64,000 nt of DNA from Oscillatoriales cyanobacterium (lineage in GTDB: Bacteria > Cyanobacteriota > Cyanobacteriia > Cyanobacteriales > Microcoleaceae): contig RDXX01000009.1 of the NCBI GenBank assembly GCA_004292955.1, positions 62,001 through 126,000 on the forward strand, in the 5' to 3' direction. A model generated the notes under the pieces. It was not told the DNA's origin and made no database searches. It saw only the letters and a program-made list of their open reading frames with translations. Position 1 is the stretch's first letter; each line of letters opens with the position of its first letter. Shown piece after piece: positions 26,871 to 35,622 of this stretch. Both the position numbers and the translations under genes were made by a program.

Positions 26871-27054
26871 CAAGTAGCAATTCGCACTTGATTGTTAAAT
26901 TTGAGTGGGCGCTACACACCTTGCCTAAATAGCAATTTGCACTTAACCGTCAACACGAAGGTGCGCTTATTACTTTGTGCGAGTAACAATTCGCACCTTT
27001 GTGTTGATTTAATTGTATGCAACCCACACCTTACTCAAGTAGCAATTTGCACCT
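26871..27054. repeat. Four iteron-like repeats spaced by about 55 bp
   Basis: A conserved core (CAAGTAGCAATTTGCACCT and variants) occurs at 26871-26889, 26926-26944, 26980-26998 and 27036-27054, with start-to-start spacing of 55, 54 and 56 bp. The last copy touches the cphA2 stop codon. The set lies in the leader of the CHASE histidine kinase gene and could be a regulator binding array. Confidence 0.7.
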
Positions 27055-28964
27055 TACAAAATAGTCCCAATTTCCTTCAAATACACCCGAGTAAACGGTT
27101 CCCCATCCTCCAGACTGTACTGTTCGATCAAACCTTGGCGGCGGATAGAAATACTATTGCCTTCCCGCACCACCACAGTATCATCATCAGTGCTTTCCCT
27201 GAGCAAAATCATCTCTGTTTCCCCCGGATTATCCAGCACCACCATATTACTGCCCTGATAAAACATTCCCTCAGCTTCCAAAACATTTTCGGGATATTCA
27301 GCAATCAACAAATCGAGTTTAGGATTTCGCAGCAAAGTTTGCACATTAAGATTGTAATTTTTATGCAAAACCTTTTCAGAACGGTTGACAAAAAGTCCAG
27401 TGCGACAAACAGCACCGATTGTCCAATCAGGATGTTGCAACAGAATGTGGTCAATTGTTTCTTGCAGTTCGTGTACCGAAATTCGGTTGAACGTAATAAT
27501 CGGAATTCTGGCTGACTTTCCAGAATCAAAGAAAGTATCAATAATATGTGAAGGCACATCAACCCCTTCTCCGACAGCCGGGTTGAGGTGCATAAAAATT
27601 CCCGGCGCGGCATTGATTTCGATAATCCCAAAATTCCCGGTTTTCCAAGATTTGGCGAGAGTTTCTGTGACAACATCAATCCCCAAACAAGTTAACCGAA
27701 AATGCAGGGCGATATCTTGAGCTAAAACAATGTTATCCGGGTGAATGGTGCGGGTAGCATCGATGCTGACGCCGCCTGCGGAAAGATTGGCTACTTTGCG
27801 AAGAGATACAGTGCGATCGCGCTCTACGACACTATCCAATGACAGCCCTTGTTCTTCCAGGTACATTTCCATCGCTTCGTCGGACTGAATTTTGCTCATC
27901 GCCGAAGTTGGCGTGTCCAAGCGTTCTGGTTTGCGGTTTTCGCGGCGGATCAATTCCCGAATAGTTGAGTCGCCGTCCCCTGTTACCCAAGCGGGCCGAC
28001 GTTCAGTTGCAGAAACAAACTTGCCGTCAACGCACAGCAGCCTAAAATCCGCTCCTTTGATGCTATTTTCCACAATAACTCGCACGGGCCATGTTTCGGG
28101 AATTGCGTTGACTGCTCTTTTAAAAGCCGCCTGCAATTCTTCTGCATCTCGGATATCTGCGGTGACGCCAATTCCTTTATGACCGACTACTGGTTTGATA
28201 GCAACTGGGTAGCCAATTTCTCTCGCAACTCCCAGAGCTCCGTTTTCTGTGGAGACGATATCGCCTTTGGGAACTGGAAATCCTAAGGTAGCAAGAAAAG
28301 CTTTACAATCATCTTTGCGTGTGGTAAAATCCGAGTCTAAATGACTGTCGGAATCAAAAGTTGTGGCAGAGCCACGCACCAGTTTTTTACCGTAACCGTA
28401 TTGCATCAATCCTTCATCCCACAAATAAAATGTGGGAATGCCTTTTTGGGATGCCGATCGCATTAATGAATAAACTGTCGGGCCTCCGTAAACAGACTGG
28501 CGGAACATATTTTGCAGCGCGCCAATTTGTGCTTCTAGGGGGAAATCTTGATTTTGATTGATGGCTTCAAACCAATCCCAAACAGCGTAAACTACGGCTC
28601 TGGCGCTGCGGGCATGAAGTGCTTCTATGCTGATTCTGCTAAAGTGAGAAAATGGTTTGACGTTCCAGTGTTGGAAGTGCAAACCCATGTCGAGTTTTGC
28701 TACTTCTGAGGCGGTGCGGCCGAACAGTTGGGCGTGGTTCGTGAAGGTTTCGCCTAGTAGTTGCGGGTAGCGATCGCCAATAATTTCATGATAATGTGCG
28801 ATCGGCTGTGGTGCGATCGCCTCCGTCACCGCAAAATCGAAAACTAAAGCCGCTGTTTCTAAATAAGGGTTTGGCCCGATGTAATGTTTGAAGTTGAAAA
28901 TATCAAAAACATCGGTTTTTCTAGCATTGACGCGGGTTGTCTCGGTATTTTTTTCTTGAAGCAT
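27054..28964 (-). CDS. cphA2: Cyanophycin synthetase, short CphA2 type
   Basis: The 636-residue protein is much shorter than the roughly 870-residue CphA1. It keeps the N-terminal domain (GPNPYLETAALVFDF) and a full ATP-grasp domain (about 215-480; GYPVAIKPVVGHKGIGVT and FGIIEINAAPGIFMHLNP). The C-terminal Mur-ligase region is reduced, and the usual TGTNGKTT P-loop is replaced by TIGAVCRTGLFVN, so the second ATP site is missing. This matches CphA2, which joins beta-aspartyl-arginine dipeptides into cyanophycin using one ATP site. It has a perfect AGGAGGT ribosome binding site 6 bases before ATG 28964. cphB is divergent 1 kb away. Confidence 0.88.
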   Translation of the reverse strand: MLQEKNTETTRVNARKTDVFDIFNFKHYIGPNPYLETAALVFDFAVTEAIAPQPIAHYHEIIGDRYPQLLGETFTNHAQLFGRTASEVAKLDMGLHFQHWNVKPFSHFSRISIEALHARSARAVVYAVWDWFEAINQNQDFPLEAQIGALQNMFRQSVYGGPTVYSLMRSASQKGIPTFYLWDEGLMQYGYGKKLVRGSATTFDSDSHLDSDFTTRKDDCKAFLATLGFPVPKGDIVSTENGALGVAREIGYPVAIKPVVGHKGIGVTADIRDAEELQAAFKRAVNAIPETWPVRVIVENSIKGADFRLLCVDGKFVSATERRPAWVTGDGDSTIRELIRRENRKPERLDTPTSAMSKIQSDEAMEMYLEEQGLSLDSVVERDRTVSLRKVANLSAGGVSIDATRTIHPDNIVLAQDIALHFRLTCLGIDVVTETLAKSWKTGNFGIIEINAAPGIFMHLNPAVGEGVDVPSHIIDTFFDSGKSARIPIITFNRISVHELQETIDHILLQHPDWTIGAVCRTGLFVNRSEKVLHKNYNLNVQTLLRNPKLDLLIAEYPENVLEAEGMFYQGSNMVVLDNPGETEMILLRESTDDDTVVVREGNSISIRRQGLIEQYSLEDGEPFTRVYLKEIGTIL

Positions 28965-29470
28965 TTTTTGACCTCCTTTGAGCTAACTTGTCACCCTAGC
29001 TCTCTTGTCGGCGCATTGGGTACTACCTATGGGTATAGATATTGTAGAGTCTCAGACAGATGAGGTATGTCCGCTAATCGGTAATCGGTAATCGATCGAG
29101 CATATAGACTCGATCGGGTTTTTGGAGGTACAGACGCCACCGTTTACAAATCCTGACATTCGCAGAATCTGGCATACCTCATGGGGTGCGATCGCCACTA
29201 TATTGCAGAGAGAGGGAGAGAATGGGAGAGGAAGAAAGACAGGGAGAGGGGGAGAGAGAGGGAGAGGAAGATAGAGACGAAGAGGGGGAGAATTGCCCAA
29301 TTACCAATTCCCAATTACCAATTCGCCATTACGAATACTAATCACTAATGACTAAATTACTAATGACTAAATTATTAATCACTAATGAAAAAAAGCTATA
29401 ACTTTTGAGAGGTACACGGCCAATTAAAATTGGCTATGACTGTGAAAAAGGATTTAAGAGGCAGAGAATT
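28965..29470. other. Divergent intergenic region with a homopurine tract and short repeats
   Basis: It carries the cphA2 promoter region, a strongly purine-biased tract (29211-29289, GAGAGGGAGAG-type), and short direct repeats of ACCAATT and CACTAATGA (29294-29385). No gene is seen; open frames across the purine tract are low-complexity shadows. Confidence 0.45.
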
Positions 29471-29668
29471 ATGAAAATCGCACAAACTGCTCTCAGGGAT
29501 CAAGTTCATCAATTAGCTGAGGAAGCATTTCACTTGAAGCTGATTTCTGGGTACGGTGACGGTCAACATAGCAACGAATATCAGATTGTCTGGAACGGCA
29601 AACCCCGACACCTGCCTTTGGAACGAGCGCGTACAGTATTGAGCAATTTGATCGAGCGATCGCACTAA
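29471..29668 (+). CDS. Small conserved cyanobacterial protein (65 aa)
   Basis: The start at ATG 29471 (MKIAQTALRDQVHQLAEEAF) is chosen over an upstream TTG because the family-like part begins here and AAGAGGCAGAG lies just before it. The protein is cytosolic, with one helix then a two-stranded segment (NEYQIVWNGKPRHLPLERARTVLSNLIERS). No function is known to me. A strong terminator follows at 29809. Confidence 0.65.
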   Translation: MKIAQTALRDQVHQLAEEAFHLKLISGYGDGQHSNEYQIVWNGKPRHLPLERARTVLSNLIERSH

Positions 29669-29808
29669 TTCGCGATCGAACTAATCTAGAAGCGCCGATC
29701 GACCCGGTTGATACGAAAAATAAGAGGTTTATGGGTGAAGTCTCCAGTCAGAAATCGGGTTGATACCCCGTCGCGCGTCCAAGACTGTAATGTAAACTCA
29801 TTTTTTGA

Positions 29809-29845
29809 CCCCTCCTCCATGGCCTGAGGAGGGGTTAGTTTTTTA
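29809..29845 (+). terminator. Rho-independent terminator
   Basis: A 9-bp perfect stem CCCCTCCTC...GAGGAGGGG with an 8-base loop is followed by TTAGTTTTTT. It terminates the small gene upstream and precedes cphB. Confidence 0.8.
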
Positions 29846-29978
29846 TAAAAAATCGCGTTACAGCCCCGCATTCGAGCGAAATAACCGGAATGCTTGAGTT
29901 GCGTGCTTCCAACACCTATCAAAATCAGATGTTTATTCTGTATCAATCTCTACCTTTTGGCAGTGTTAGGAAACAAAA

Positions 29979-30848
29979 ATGTTATGTTTTAGTGAAATAC
30001 AATTCATTAAGAGTGCAGATCGTATGGCTGGGAGCGAAAATCAGGGAAAGTTGCTAATTATTGGCGGCGCCGAAGACAAAGACGGGGATTGCAAAATTCT
30101 GCGGGAATTCTTGCGGTGTGCTGGAGGCACTAAAGCCCGCATTGTAGTGATGACGGCTGCTACCAGCCTCCCAGGAGAAGTCGGAGATAATTACATCAGA
30201 GTGTTTGAGCGCCTCGGGGCTGAAGATGTGCGAGTTGTTGACACCCAGAAAGCCGAAGATGCTGACAATCCAGATTATTTAGAAGCGATCGAACAAGCGA
30301 CTGGCATATTCTTTACCGGCGGGGAGCAAGCGCGGATTATTAGCTGCTTGAAAGATACCAAACTCGACGCAGCTATGCACAAACGCTACTCCGAAGGGGC
30401 GATTATTGGTGGCACCAGTGCAGGCGCGGCGATGATGCCAGACATGATGATTATTGAAGGAGACTCCGAGACAAATCCTCGCGTTGACGTGGTAGCAATG
30501 GGCCCGGGAATGGGTTTCCTGCCAGGAATTGTCATCGACCAGCATTTCGCCCAGCGAGGCCGTCTGGGACGCTTAGTTGCTGCACTCTTGTTGCAACCAG
30601 CAGTCTTGGGATTTGGGATTGACGAAAATACAGCTATTTTAGTCAGCGGTGACGTGGTTGAAGTCATTGGCGAAGGGGCTGTAACTGTCATCGACGAGTC
30701 GGAAAAACTCCACGACAATATGGATGGACTGTTGAAGGATGAGGCTTTGGCGATTTGCGGGGCCAAGTTGCACATCCTCCCCCACGGATACCGGTTTAAT
30801 TTGAAAACTCGCCAGCCGATGCTCGATAGGGTAGCAACGGTAGCATAG
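29979..30848 (+). CDS. cphB: Cyanophycinase
   Basis: The 289-residue serine exopeptidase releases beta-Asp-Arg dipeptides from cyanophycin. The family's features are present: LLIIGGAEDKDGDCKILREF at the start of the domain, GIFFTGGEQARI, the nucleophile elbow AIIGGTSAGAAMMPDMMI (Ser in GTSAGA), DVVAMGPGMGFLPGIVIDQHFAQRGRLGRL, and GFGIDENTA. ATG 29979 has AGGA 10 bases upstream. An internal ATG at 30024 (MAGSENQGK) would remove 15 residues and matches the usual family start, so the real start is uncertain. Confidence 0.93.
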   Translation: MLCFSEIQFIKSADRMAGSENQGKLLIIGGAEDKDGDCKILREFLRCAGGTKARIVVMTAATSLPGEVGDNYIRVFERLGAEDVRVVDTQKAEDADNPDYLEAIEQATGIFFTGGEQARIISCLKDTKLDAAMHKRYSEGAIIGGTSAGAAMMPDMMIIEGDSETNPRVDVVAMGPGMGFLPGIVIDQHFAQRGRLGRLVAALLLQPAVLGFGIDENTAILVSGDVVEVIGEGAVTVIDESEKLHDNMDGLLKDEALAICGAKLHILPHGYRFNLKTRQPMLDRVATVA

Positions 30849-31186
30849 TCAGAAAGGGCGATCGGGCAACTTACCTGCAACTGTCCAAAAATCTCAAAAT
30901 TATCTAGGGTGCGATCGATCGCACCTTAGTGCTTGAACGAAGTATAGCGGATCGAGCTCTCCTATGAGGTACGTTGTTGGGCTTGGGCCCTCTTAGTTTA
31001 GTGGTTATAGAAGCTGCATGAGAGCGGACTGAAGTCCGCACTACAAACCTTTTTGTTCGTAGTGCGGACTTCAGTCCGCAGCTTTTTACGGACTGAAGTC
31101 CGCACTACGAACATTTTTGTGATGGTAATCCACCGGACACGATCTCAGGGTTAAAAAAACCTGATACTTCGTCCAAGACACTAATA
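30849..31186. repeat. Hairpin repeat cluster after cphB
   Basis: One arm of the GTACGTTGTTGGGC family (30964-30996) is followed by two GTAGTGCGGACTTCAGTCC hairpins (31014-31112). A small G/C hairpin GGTGCGATC/GATCGCACC at 30908-30926 is close to the cphB stop and may be part of its terminator. Confidence 0.65.
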
Positions 31187-31217
31187 AAAAGAAGAGGATT
31201 TTACCTCTTCTTTTATT
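31187..31217 (-). terminator. Bidirectional terminator-like hairpin
   Basis: The perfect stem AAAGAAGAGG / CCTCTTCTTT with a 6-base loop, with T-runs on both strands, lies 19 bp beyond the stop of the small minus-strand gene. Confidence 0.75.
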
Positions 31218-31235
31218 GCTGCCGTTTCTGCTTTT

Positions 31236-31484
31236 TTAAGCACTTTTTTGTTCGTCAAAAAACGACTGCTGCCCATCTTCAGTCGATACTAAATTCCACC
31301 CTTGAGTTATCAGCCTCTGAAAAGTTGCCCATCCCTTAGAACCCCCTGGCTCCATGTAGTCCGAAACCGCGAACTGCGGAAAAGCTGTATAAGGCCGCCA
31401 CGCTTGACGAGCTTCGGTACGCAGGTGCAATATCTTTTCTCCATTGCCTCCCAATCTGGGCAACCAACACATTTGTTTTAGCAT
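31236..31484 (-). CDS. Small conserved cyanobacterial hypothetical protein (82 aa)
   Basis: The start at ATG 31484 (MLKQMCWLPRLGGNGEK) has TGGAG 9 bases upstream and is preferred over the in-frame start at 31529. The protein is Trp-rich (AWRPYTAFPQFAVSDYMEPGGSKGWATFQRLITQGWNLV), with no membrane segment. The pattern of evenly spaced tryptophans looks like a small beta-fold. No named family comes to mind. Confidence 0.6.
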   Translation of the reverse strand: MLKQMCWLPRLGGNGEKILHLRTEARQAWRPYTAFPQFAVSDYMEPGGSKGWATFQRLITQGWNLVSTEDGQQSFFDEQKSA

Positions 31485-32255
31485 TTTTAACACTCCAGAG
31501 TTTTTACAGTAACGGTAATTCGTCAACATCCCAAATTAAACTTTTAGAGCCATCTTAGCCGCTGCTCGGAAGATCTAACAGGTAACAGGGACGGATGAAA
31601 TTTTCACCGATTACCAATTACTGAGGTAGCAGCAGTCGTTTAAGCTGATTTTGGTTCTGCACAGTTTCCCAGTCTTTGACTAAAAAACAAGTGCTACCAA
31701 GGTATAAGCAAAAATAATCATTGCTCTGATCCGCTCAAACTTGACTTAAAGGCGATCGCCCGAGAATCCAGTTGAATAAAGTATTTATCTTTCTGGTTTC
31801 CCTTACTTGATAACTACAAGCTCATCCTCGCTGTTTCCGCCTAAAATGACATCTTTCTACGGTATTAGCTCTGTCAGCTAAAAAATGTTCCTTTAGTTAC
31901 AAATATTAATATCTGAAGGCGATTTATCTAGTTATCAAAAGTTAAATTAATTTTCATAAACAGCGATCGATAAGTTTTAGTTACTTTAGCTACAATTTTG
32001 ATTTCATTCAGGGGTTCGGAGAGATAAAGGTACGTAGTTGGGCTTGGGCCCTCTTGAGACGTATAGATAAAGAGGGCCCAAGCCCAACTACGTACCTAAT
32101 TTTTATGATGACAATAAAACCACCCTGTAGGGTGCGCGCGGAACTCGTGACAACATTCGAGTTACGATTTAACTCTTAAGAACGATGGCGACAGATTGGC
32201 AAAATTGTAAAAATGAATACTAATCACAGTTATAAGTTCTGCGTAAAAGGTATTC
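31485..32255. other. Long intergenic region with one GTACGTAG hairpin
   Basis: It holds a full GTACGTAGTTGGGC hairpin element (32028-32096), immediately before the leader of the amylase pseudogene. No protein-coding frame or RNA gene is recognised in the remainder. Confidence 0.45.
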
Positions 32256-32971
32256 ATGGCCGCTGCAATTGAATTCAAACTCTTCGCTCCCAACAACAAA
32301 GCAGCTACAGTGCTCGGCTCTTTTTCTAAATGGGAAGAAATTCCCTTAGAAAAAGATGATAGAGGTTATTTCCACACTAAAATTCAGCTCGCAGGCGGTA
32401 TTTATCAATATAAGTTCCGAGTGCAGTCGCAGAGTCCTTGTTTTGAAACCGACGAATGGGTAAAAGTTAATGACCCCTACGCTACTGAGATTGACAGCAC
32501 TGCTCATATTTTAAACGCGCTAAATTGGCAGCAGTTTTGCTAGTCACAGCAGTAGGAATACCGATGCTGTGGATGGGCGAAGAGTTCGGACAATCCACTC
32601 GCCAAACCCCCAACCAGCCGAATAAATTGCAATGGTCTTTGTTGAACAATCAGCAGAATCATGATTTGTTGGAATACTACAAACACCTGATTCGATTGCG
32701 GACAAATGTTCCGGCACTTTACACCGAAAACATTGAATTTATCCACCAAAATGCCGAAGCTAAAGTGCTCGCTTACTATCGCTGGAACGATGATGGTTCG
32801 CGAATAGTAGTGGTGGCCAATTTTTCGGACACTTATCTATCTGATTACTGTATTCCTAACTTTCCCGATACCGGAAATTGGCACGAGTGGATGTACAACA
32901 AAATTGTAGGAGTTGGGGAAGAAGACTTTAAGTTTGATTTGCCGGAATGGTCGGCTCATGTATTTCTTTGA
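32256..32971 (+). pseudogene. Alpha-amylase-family pseudogene with the catalytic barrel deleted
   Basis: The first frame (from ATG 32256) reproduces the CBM48-like N-terminus of the intact enzyme at 38908-40560 (IEFKLFAPNNKAATVLGSF versus IEFQLFAPYNKGAALVGSF) up to about residue 83. The sequence then jumps, and in another frame from about 32510 it reproduces the C-terminus from FKRAKL onward (WMGEEFG, ALYTENIEF, DGSRIVVVANFS) to 32971. About 330 residues, including the Asp and Glu catalytic positions, are missing and the two parts are out of frame. It is therefore a decayed paralogue produced by internal deletion. Confidence 0.9.
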
Positions 32972-33207
32972 GATGAGAAAAATTTATGTCCCCAGGCAGA
33001 GGTTTGGTGAAGTTGTAGAAGATTAAATTGTATTTATGACTGGCACATACAACTCGATCGACCGGGTTTTTATACCGAGCATGATGGCCATAACAACTCG
33101 GTGTATGCGTCCTGAATGGCGATCGCAATTCCTGGTATTGAGCATAAGAATTGTACGGCGCCGTGCCAAATGTCAATTAACAAAAATATTGTGAGAGGGT
33201 AACTTCT

Positions 33208-33594
33208 ATGGGCTGGCTAAAAAGACTGTTTGGTTTAGAAAAACTGGAAAATCAAGAAAATGTGGAAGCTCCTGCTTACCAAGCACCTGTAGCTCCATCT
33301 CAAGCTCAAGTTCAAACTCAACCTGCTGCGGCTGCGACTAAAACAATCCCGCCGGAACGCATGGGATTGAATGGAGAATACGATCAAAGCGGTTTAGCTA
33401 AACGGGTGGCTCAGGCTTTCGATGCAAATCCTGATGTGGCGGACATTGAGACTGTTTATGTTGCTCAACACGGTACTACGGTGGTTCTCAAAGGTACAGT
33501 TCCCAGTCAGGAAATTGTAACCAAGTTGGTGACAATTGCTAAAAGCATTAATGGTGCAACTGGGGTGGAAACCAATCAAGTTACTGTTGGCTAG
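33208..33594 (+). CDS. BON-domain protein
   Basis: The 128-residue protein starts at ATG 33208 with GAGAGGG upstream. After a basic amphipathic N-terminus (MGWLKRLFGLEKL) and a Pro/Gln/Ala linker (about 20-50), the C-terminal 80 residues match BON: SGLAKRVAQAFDANPDVADIETVYVAQHGTTVVLKGTVPSQEIVTKLVTIAKSINGATGVETNQV. BON domains bind phospholipids or other ligands. A lipoprotein or secretion signal is not seen. A MITE-like element is inserted exactly at its stop codon. Confidence 0.85.
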   Translation: MGWLKRLFGLEKLENQENVEAPAYQAPVAPSQAQVQTQPAAAATKTIPPERMGLNGEYDQSGLAKRVAQAFDANPDVADIETVYVAQHGTTVVLKGTVPSQEIVTKLVTIAKSINGATGVETNQVTVG

Positions 33595-33709
33595 GGGAGC
33601 ATCTCAGTTTGGCATTTATAGTGCTGTCCCCGCTCGCGAGTTGTAGAATACGCGAGCGGGGACAGCACTATAATAAAAAAAATGCTTTTTGCAAAACTGA
33701 GATGCTCCC
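33595..33709. mobile_element. MITE-like element, GGGAGCATCTCAG family, copy 2, inserted at the BON gene stop codon
   Basis: A 115-bp element with ends GGGAGCATCTCAG and CTGAGATGCTCCC around a perfect hairpin (GTGCTGTCCCCGCTCGCGAG / CGCGAGCGGGGACAGCAC). It is bounded by the 9-bp direct repeat GTTGGCTAG (33586-33594 and 33710-33718). The left repeat contains the last codons and TAG stop of the BON gene, so the target was the gene end and the duplication preserved the stop. Confidence 0.9.
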
Positions 33710-33808
33710 GTTGGCTAGGGCGACGGTTGTTGGGAACAGTTAACGGTTAACAAGTTAACTGTTAACGATTAATTATTTTTTTGAGCGATCTTGCTGTACA
33801 TAAAAAAT

Positions 33809-34225
33809 ATGACCGGGGAAAATTTAGTACCTACTCGCGGCACATTAGAACGGAGTCTTGGGCAAGGGATTCAAGCTTTGTACCGATCTGTACTCGGACA
33901 CCAAACGAGTCAGGCGCTCTGCAATCTTTTGGATAACAAATTAATCATTGTAATCGAAAATGCGATTACTCAACCAGAAAAACTGCTGGCTCAGAACGGT
34001 CAGCAAGATTTGGCTTCCCAGGTGCGATCGCAATTAGAGTCAGTTCTGGAATTGCCACTGAAAGACTTAATCAAAGAAGTTTTGGGTGTGGGAGTGATCG
34101 ATCTCCTCAGCGATGCCACTTTGGAGACCGGTCGCGCCGGAACGATCGCAATTTTGGAGTCTGCACCTCAAGTTCGCGATGCTACTTCTAAGTCTAAAAC
34201 TCAACCAGAAGTGGCTGATGGTTGA
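33809..34225 (+). CDS. DUF2294-family protein
   Basis: I set the start at ATG 33809 (MTGENLVPTRG); a TTG 18 bases upstream is in frame. The 138-residue protein matches DUF2294: TRGTLERSLGQGIQALYRSVLGHQTSQALCNLLDNKLIIVIENAITQPEKLLA, then VRSQLESVLELPLKDLIKEVLGVGVIDLLSDATLETGRAGTIAIL. The function is unknown. The 3' end overlaps that of the convergent response regulator gene by 32 bp. Confidence 0.85.
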   Translation: MTGENLVPTRGTLERSLGQGIQALYRSVLGHQTSQALCNLLDNKLIIVIENAITQPEKLLAQNGQQDLASQVRSQLESVLELPLKDLIKEVLGVGVIDLLSDATLETGRAGTIAILESAPQVRDATSKSKTQPEVADG

Positions 34226-34649
34226 GGTGGTGGCGGATAATTAGTTCTAAATCCTTGATGTTGAAAGGTTTAGAAAGATATGCAACGCAGCCTGCTTCGA
34301 GAATCCGATCCCGGTCTTCTGTTTTTGCTAGTGCTGTGACGGCCACGATCGGAATATGTCTGAGATCCGGGTTTTCTCTGATCCGCTTTACTAATTCTAT
34401 ACCGTCTATATCGGGCAGACAAATATCGAGTACGATTAGGTCGGGAGAGCGCGAGACTGCTGTCGAAAGAGCACTGTACCCGTCCATGGCTCCTACGCAC
34501 TCGCAGCCGAATAAATCGAGTATTTGCGTCAGCAGCTCTAAGTTATCGTGATTGTCGTCTACAGCCAATACGAGAGGACGCTTGTCAACCGCCAGGTGAC
34601 CCATATTTAAAGAAGATTCCAAATGCTGATTCCACGTAGGGTAGTTCAT
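34194..34649 (-). CDS. CheY-like single-domain response regulator
   Basis: The receiver domain is complete: LVLAVDDNHDNLELLTQIL (acidic pair), DLIVLDICLPDIDGIEL (phosphoacceptor Asp), IVAVTALAK (Thr), VAYLSKPFNIKDL (Lys). No output domain follows, only 12 residues. ATG 34649 (MNYPTWNQ) and ATG 34604 (MGHLAVDKR) are both possible starts, with no strong ribosome binding site. It may serve as an intermediate of a phosphorelay. It is convergent with the DUF2294 gene; the 3' ends overlap. Confidence 0.85.
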   Translation of the reverse strand: MNYPTWNQHLESSLNMGHLAVDKRPLVLAVDDNHDNLELLTQILDLFGCECVGAMDGYSALSTAVSRSPDLIVLDICLPDIDGIELVKRIRENPDLRHIPIVAVTALAKTEDRDRILEAGCVAYLSKPFNIKDLELIIRHHLNHQPLLVEF

Positions 34650-35268
34650 AAATCCAGATCGAAAAACGATCGTAAAAGTTGTACCCGAGGCATTCTTCAA
34701 GTGGCGCTCGGGCACTTGAAACAGATTGGCTCGTATTTGTAGCTCTCAGATGGCCAGTCTTCGGTCTAACCAGATTGTACAATATGGCTGCGAGTTCTGG
34801 CAAAGACTGCACCAGTTGATCGCTCCACAGTATCTCCATAATTTTACTGATCCCCGGGCAAATTGCCAACTTACGCCCTAAGGTTGCGTCAGCTTTGACA
34901 ACAAGAGGCGATTACTAGGAAAAAGCTTGCTAATAAACTATCCTAGCTTAATTTTTGCTTTGAAGAGTGGCCGCAGTTTTTGAGAATTCCCTCAACATTA
35001 CACTACTGATATCCTCCGTGTATCTACCTAAAGAAAGATTAGATGAGGCACATAAATTTAACAACTTCCACCTGCTGAGAGATACTTATTTCTCCGGTTT
35101 AGATTTCAATGTTTTTAAGTAGTAATTATCGCTAATTAAACCCGTAAAAATATCATTTTTTACTGACTGTTTACCAGATATTAACCTAGGAGATGTTGAT
35201 GACAATTGCAATCAGAGACGACTTAACTTACCAGAAAGAATTGGTTGAAAGCCCGCCCGCGCGATTTG
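34650..35268. other. Intergenic region upstream of the small unknown gene
   Basis: No credible gene on either strand until about 35199. There the sequence AGGAG precedes ATG 35199, opening a 56-codon frame (MTIAIRDDLTYQKELVESPPARFDD...) that overlaps the next gene in another frame. It could be the true N-terminus of that gene, split by a frameshift. Confidence 0.4.
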
Positions 35269-35622
35269 ATGACAACAGAAGCCAGCGATCGCGTGGAAGC
35301 CGAACTGCACAAAGAAGTTTTACCTACGGACGACAAAACCCTCCAAACAGAAATAGCTGACCTCTGGAAAGATACGAATCCGCTGGTACGATTGCTAAGC
35401 CGGGTGCGTGAGCCTTTGCGCGGGCCTGCACCTTTGGGCATCGATTCCAATTTGTTTGTACGGAGGGTCGAACTAGAAGGCTCACTTCCTTCGGGAGTAA
35501 AATCGGAAACTGCGATCGCGGGTGTATTTTCGGCAACGAAGGATGAGTTGTCCCAGGAGCGAATTCAGGAAATAGCGAGCTTTTTGCCGGAGAGAATTCG
35601 GGAAATTTGGGAGTCGGCTTAA
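35269..35622 (+). CDS. Conserved hypothetical protein, possibly frameshifted at the N-terminus
   Basis: From ATG 35269 the protein is 117 residues: a helical N-terminus (SDRVEAELHKEVLP), a middle with NPLVRLLSRVREPLRGPAPLGIDSNLFVRRVELEG, and a C-terminal helix pair (IAGVFSATKDELSQERIQEIASFLPERIREIWESA). The C-terminal pattern is faintly like DUF2267. No ribosome binding site precedes this ATG, whereas AGGAG sits before ATG 35199 in another frame. A frameshift is therefore possible. I do not recognise a firm family. Confidence 0.5.
   Translation: MTTEASDRVEAELHKEVLPTDDKTLQTEIADLWKDTNPLVRLLSRVREPLRGPAPLGIDSNLFVRRVELEGSLPSGVKSETAIAGVFSATKDELSQERIQEIASFLPERIREIWESA

Noticed and set aside
29211-29289. 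Homopurine tract as a possible replication or recombination signal
   Set aside because: It is only a purine-biased low-complexity stretch; no DnaA boxes or dif-like site were seen around it.
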